A DNA stretch of 5,993 bases from Lachnospiraceae bacterium (GTDB lineage Bacteria; Bacillota; Clostridia; Lachnospirales; Lachnospiraceae). The DNA lies in the NCBI GenBank assembly GCA_900772685.1, contig CAAGRP010000028.1:1-5993 (forward strand), in the 5' to 3' direction. The notes below the pieces were generated by a model. That model had not been told where the DNA came from and made no database searches. It saw only the letters and a program-made list of their open reading frames with translations. A program made the position numbers and the translations under genes. Positions 5,100-5,993 of the stretch are shown here, one piece after another. Each line of letters starts with the position of its first letter. Position 1 is the stretch's first letter.

Positions 5100-5993
5100 A
5101 TGGAAAAATGGCTCGTCAGCATGAAAAAAGCCGACTTCAGAAAAATAGCAGAAAAATTCAATATAGATCCGGTAACGGCACGACTCATAAGAAACAGAGA
5201 CTATACATCTCTATCTGATATAGACAAATATCTCAACGGCACTCTCTCAGACCTCAATCCGCCATCACTAATGAAGGACATCGACAAAGCATCCGATATT
5301 ATCTTAGACAAGATTTCCAACGGATTGCCGCTTCGTATAATCGGCGACTACGATATCGATGGAATAATGTCCACCTACATCCTGATGAGAGGTCTTTCTA
5401 GACTCGGTGCCGATGTCGATGAAAGAATTCCCGAAAGGATACGAGACGGCTATGGTCTGAATGAAAGCCTTGTAAAAGAGGCTTTTGATGATAAACGTGA
5501 CACCATAATAACCTGCGACAACGGAATATCCGCATACAGCCAAATTGCGCTTGCCAAAGAGCTCGGCATGACCGTAATCGTAACAGATCATCACGAGGTA
5601 CCTTTTGACACCGAAACCGGCGAGCAGATCGTTCCGCCTGCGGATGCCGTAGTCGATCCCAAGCAAAGCTCATGCTCTTATCCCTTCAAGGAGCTTTGCG
5701 GAGCCTGTGTCGCATGGAAGCTTATATCTCTTCTGTACAGCAAAAAAGGCATACCTGTAAGCGAATCATATGAGTTAATAGAATATGTAGCCATCGCAAC
5801 CATAGGAGACATATGCGACCTCAGGGATGAAAACAGGATAATCGTAAAGGAAGGTCTCGCAGCGCTAAAATACAGCACTAATAAAGGACTCAACGCTTTG
5901 ATCTCACTCAACAACCTGAATGCCGAAGCACTAAATGCATATCATATAGGATTTGTTATCGGTCCCTGCCTCAATGCAAGCGGAAGACTCGAA
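5100..5993 (+). CDS. recJ: RecJ-family single-stranded-DNA exonuclease (DHH phosphoesterase), C-terminus outside window
   Basis: The frame is open from ATG 5100 to the window edge: 298 codons of a family usually near 570 residues or longer. RecJ degrades single-stranded DNA 5' to 3' with Mn/Mg ions, in recombination and mismatch or base-excision repair in the cytoplasm. The DHH-domain metal motifs appear in order: DYDIDG (83-88), CDNG (139-142), TDHHE (162-166) and GDICDL (236-241). The start of the substrate-binding DHHA1 region follows, with IGPCLNASGRLE (287-298). The usual RecJ motif there is GPRxNAxGR; here Cys290 replaces the first Arg. The Lachnospiraceae RecJ-like proteins I know of share this feature, so it may be a lineage paralogue rather than a defect. 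The OB-fold part cannot be assessed. The gene is divergent from PFOR and sits behind the repeat element. It is richer in ATA codons than PFOR. No convincing promoter was found for it. Confidence 0.93.
   Translation, partial: MEKWLVSMKKADFRKIAEKFNIDPVTARLIRNRDYTSLSDIDKYLNGTLSDLNPPSLMKDIDKASDIILDKISNGLPLRIIGDYDIDGIMSTYILMRGLSRLGADVDERIPERIRDGYGLNESLVKEAFDDKRDTIITCDNGISAYSQIALAKELGMTVIVTDHHEVPFDTETGEQIVPPADAVVDPKQSSCSYPFKELCGACVAWKLISLLYSKKGIPVSESYELIEYVAIATIGDICDLRDENRIIVKEGLAALKYSTNKGLNALISLNNLNAEALNAYHIGFVIGPCLNASGRLE

Noticed and set aside
4946..5188. 80-codon minus-strand ORF over the repeat element and recJ start
   Set aside because: It is antisense to a well-supported recJ start and to the repeat element, and its protein shows no recognisable domain. 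It is most likely a chance open frame.
5304..5914. Three minus-strand ORFs (5304-5666, 5398-5673, 5678-5914) opposite recJ
   Set aside because: The plus strand encodes all RecJ motifs in order without interruption, so these are antisense shadows.

Overview
The window looks like chromosomal DNA of an anaerobic Firmicute, most likely a member of the Lachnospiraceae (Clostridia). The basis is AT-leaning sequence, strong AGGAGG-type ribosome sites, a clostridial-type single-chain pyruvate:ferredoxin oxidoreductase (PFOR), and a RecJ-like DHH protein whose N-terminus (MEKWLVSMKKADF) matches the type I associate with that family. The genus cannot be fixed from this sequence.

Layout from left to right. 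Positions 1-934 (minus) hold the N-terminal 311 codons of a secreted protein of unknown function; it has a clear signal peptide and its C-terminus lies beyond the left edge. Positions 935-1072 are a short intergenic gap with a strong rho-independent terminator for the next gene. Positions 1073-4633 (minus) are a complete PFOR gene with its own sigma-A-type promoter at 4695-4723 and its own terminator, so it is probably transcribed alone. Positions 4634-5099 form a 466-base intergenic region between two divergent genes. The right-hand 276 bases or so are a structured repeat element: one 217-bp unit, with several stem-loops, followed head-to-tail by a truncated second copy. Positions 5100-5993 (plus) hold the first 298 codons of a RecJ-family single-strand exonuclease that runs off the right edge. 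Both edge genes are open to the window end, so stop-to-stop ORF calling can easily miss them.

The three genes do not form a pathway. PFOR is central fermentative metabolism (pyruvate to acetyl-CoA, CO2 and reduced ferredoxin), RecJ is DNA repair and recombination, and the secreted protein is unassigned. PFOR uses the rare Ile codon ATA much less than recJ does, which fits high expression.

The most unusual part is the repeat element at 4779-5054. It has a 59-bp direct repeat (52/59 identical) spaced 217 bp apart, a long stem-loop at 4830-4876, two further hairpins, and an open frame running from inside the element into recJ. A second point of interest is a palindrome centred on the -10 box of the PFOR promoter. 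I saw no CRISPR array, tRNA, rRNA, transposase or defence gene.
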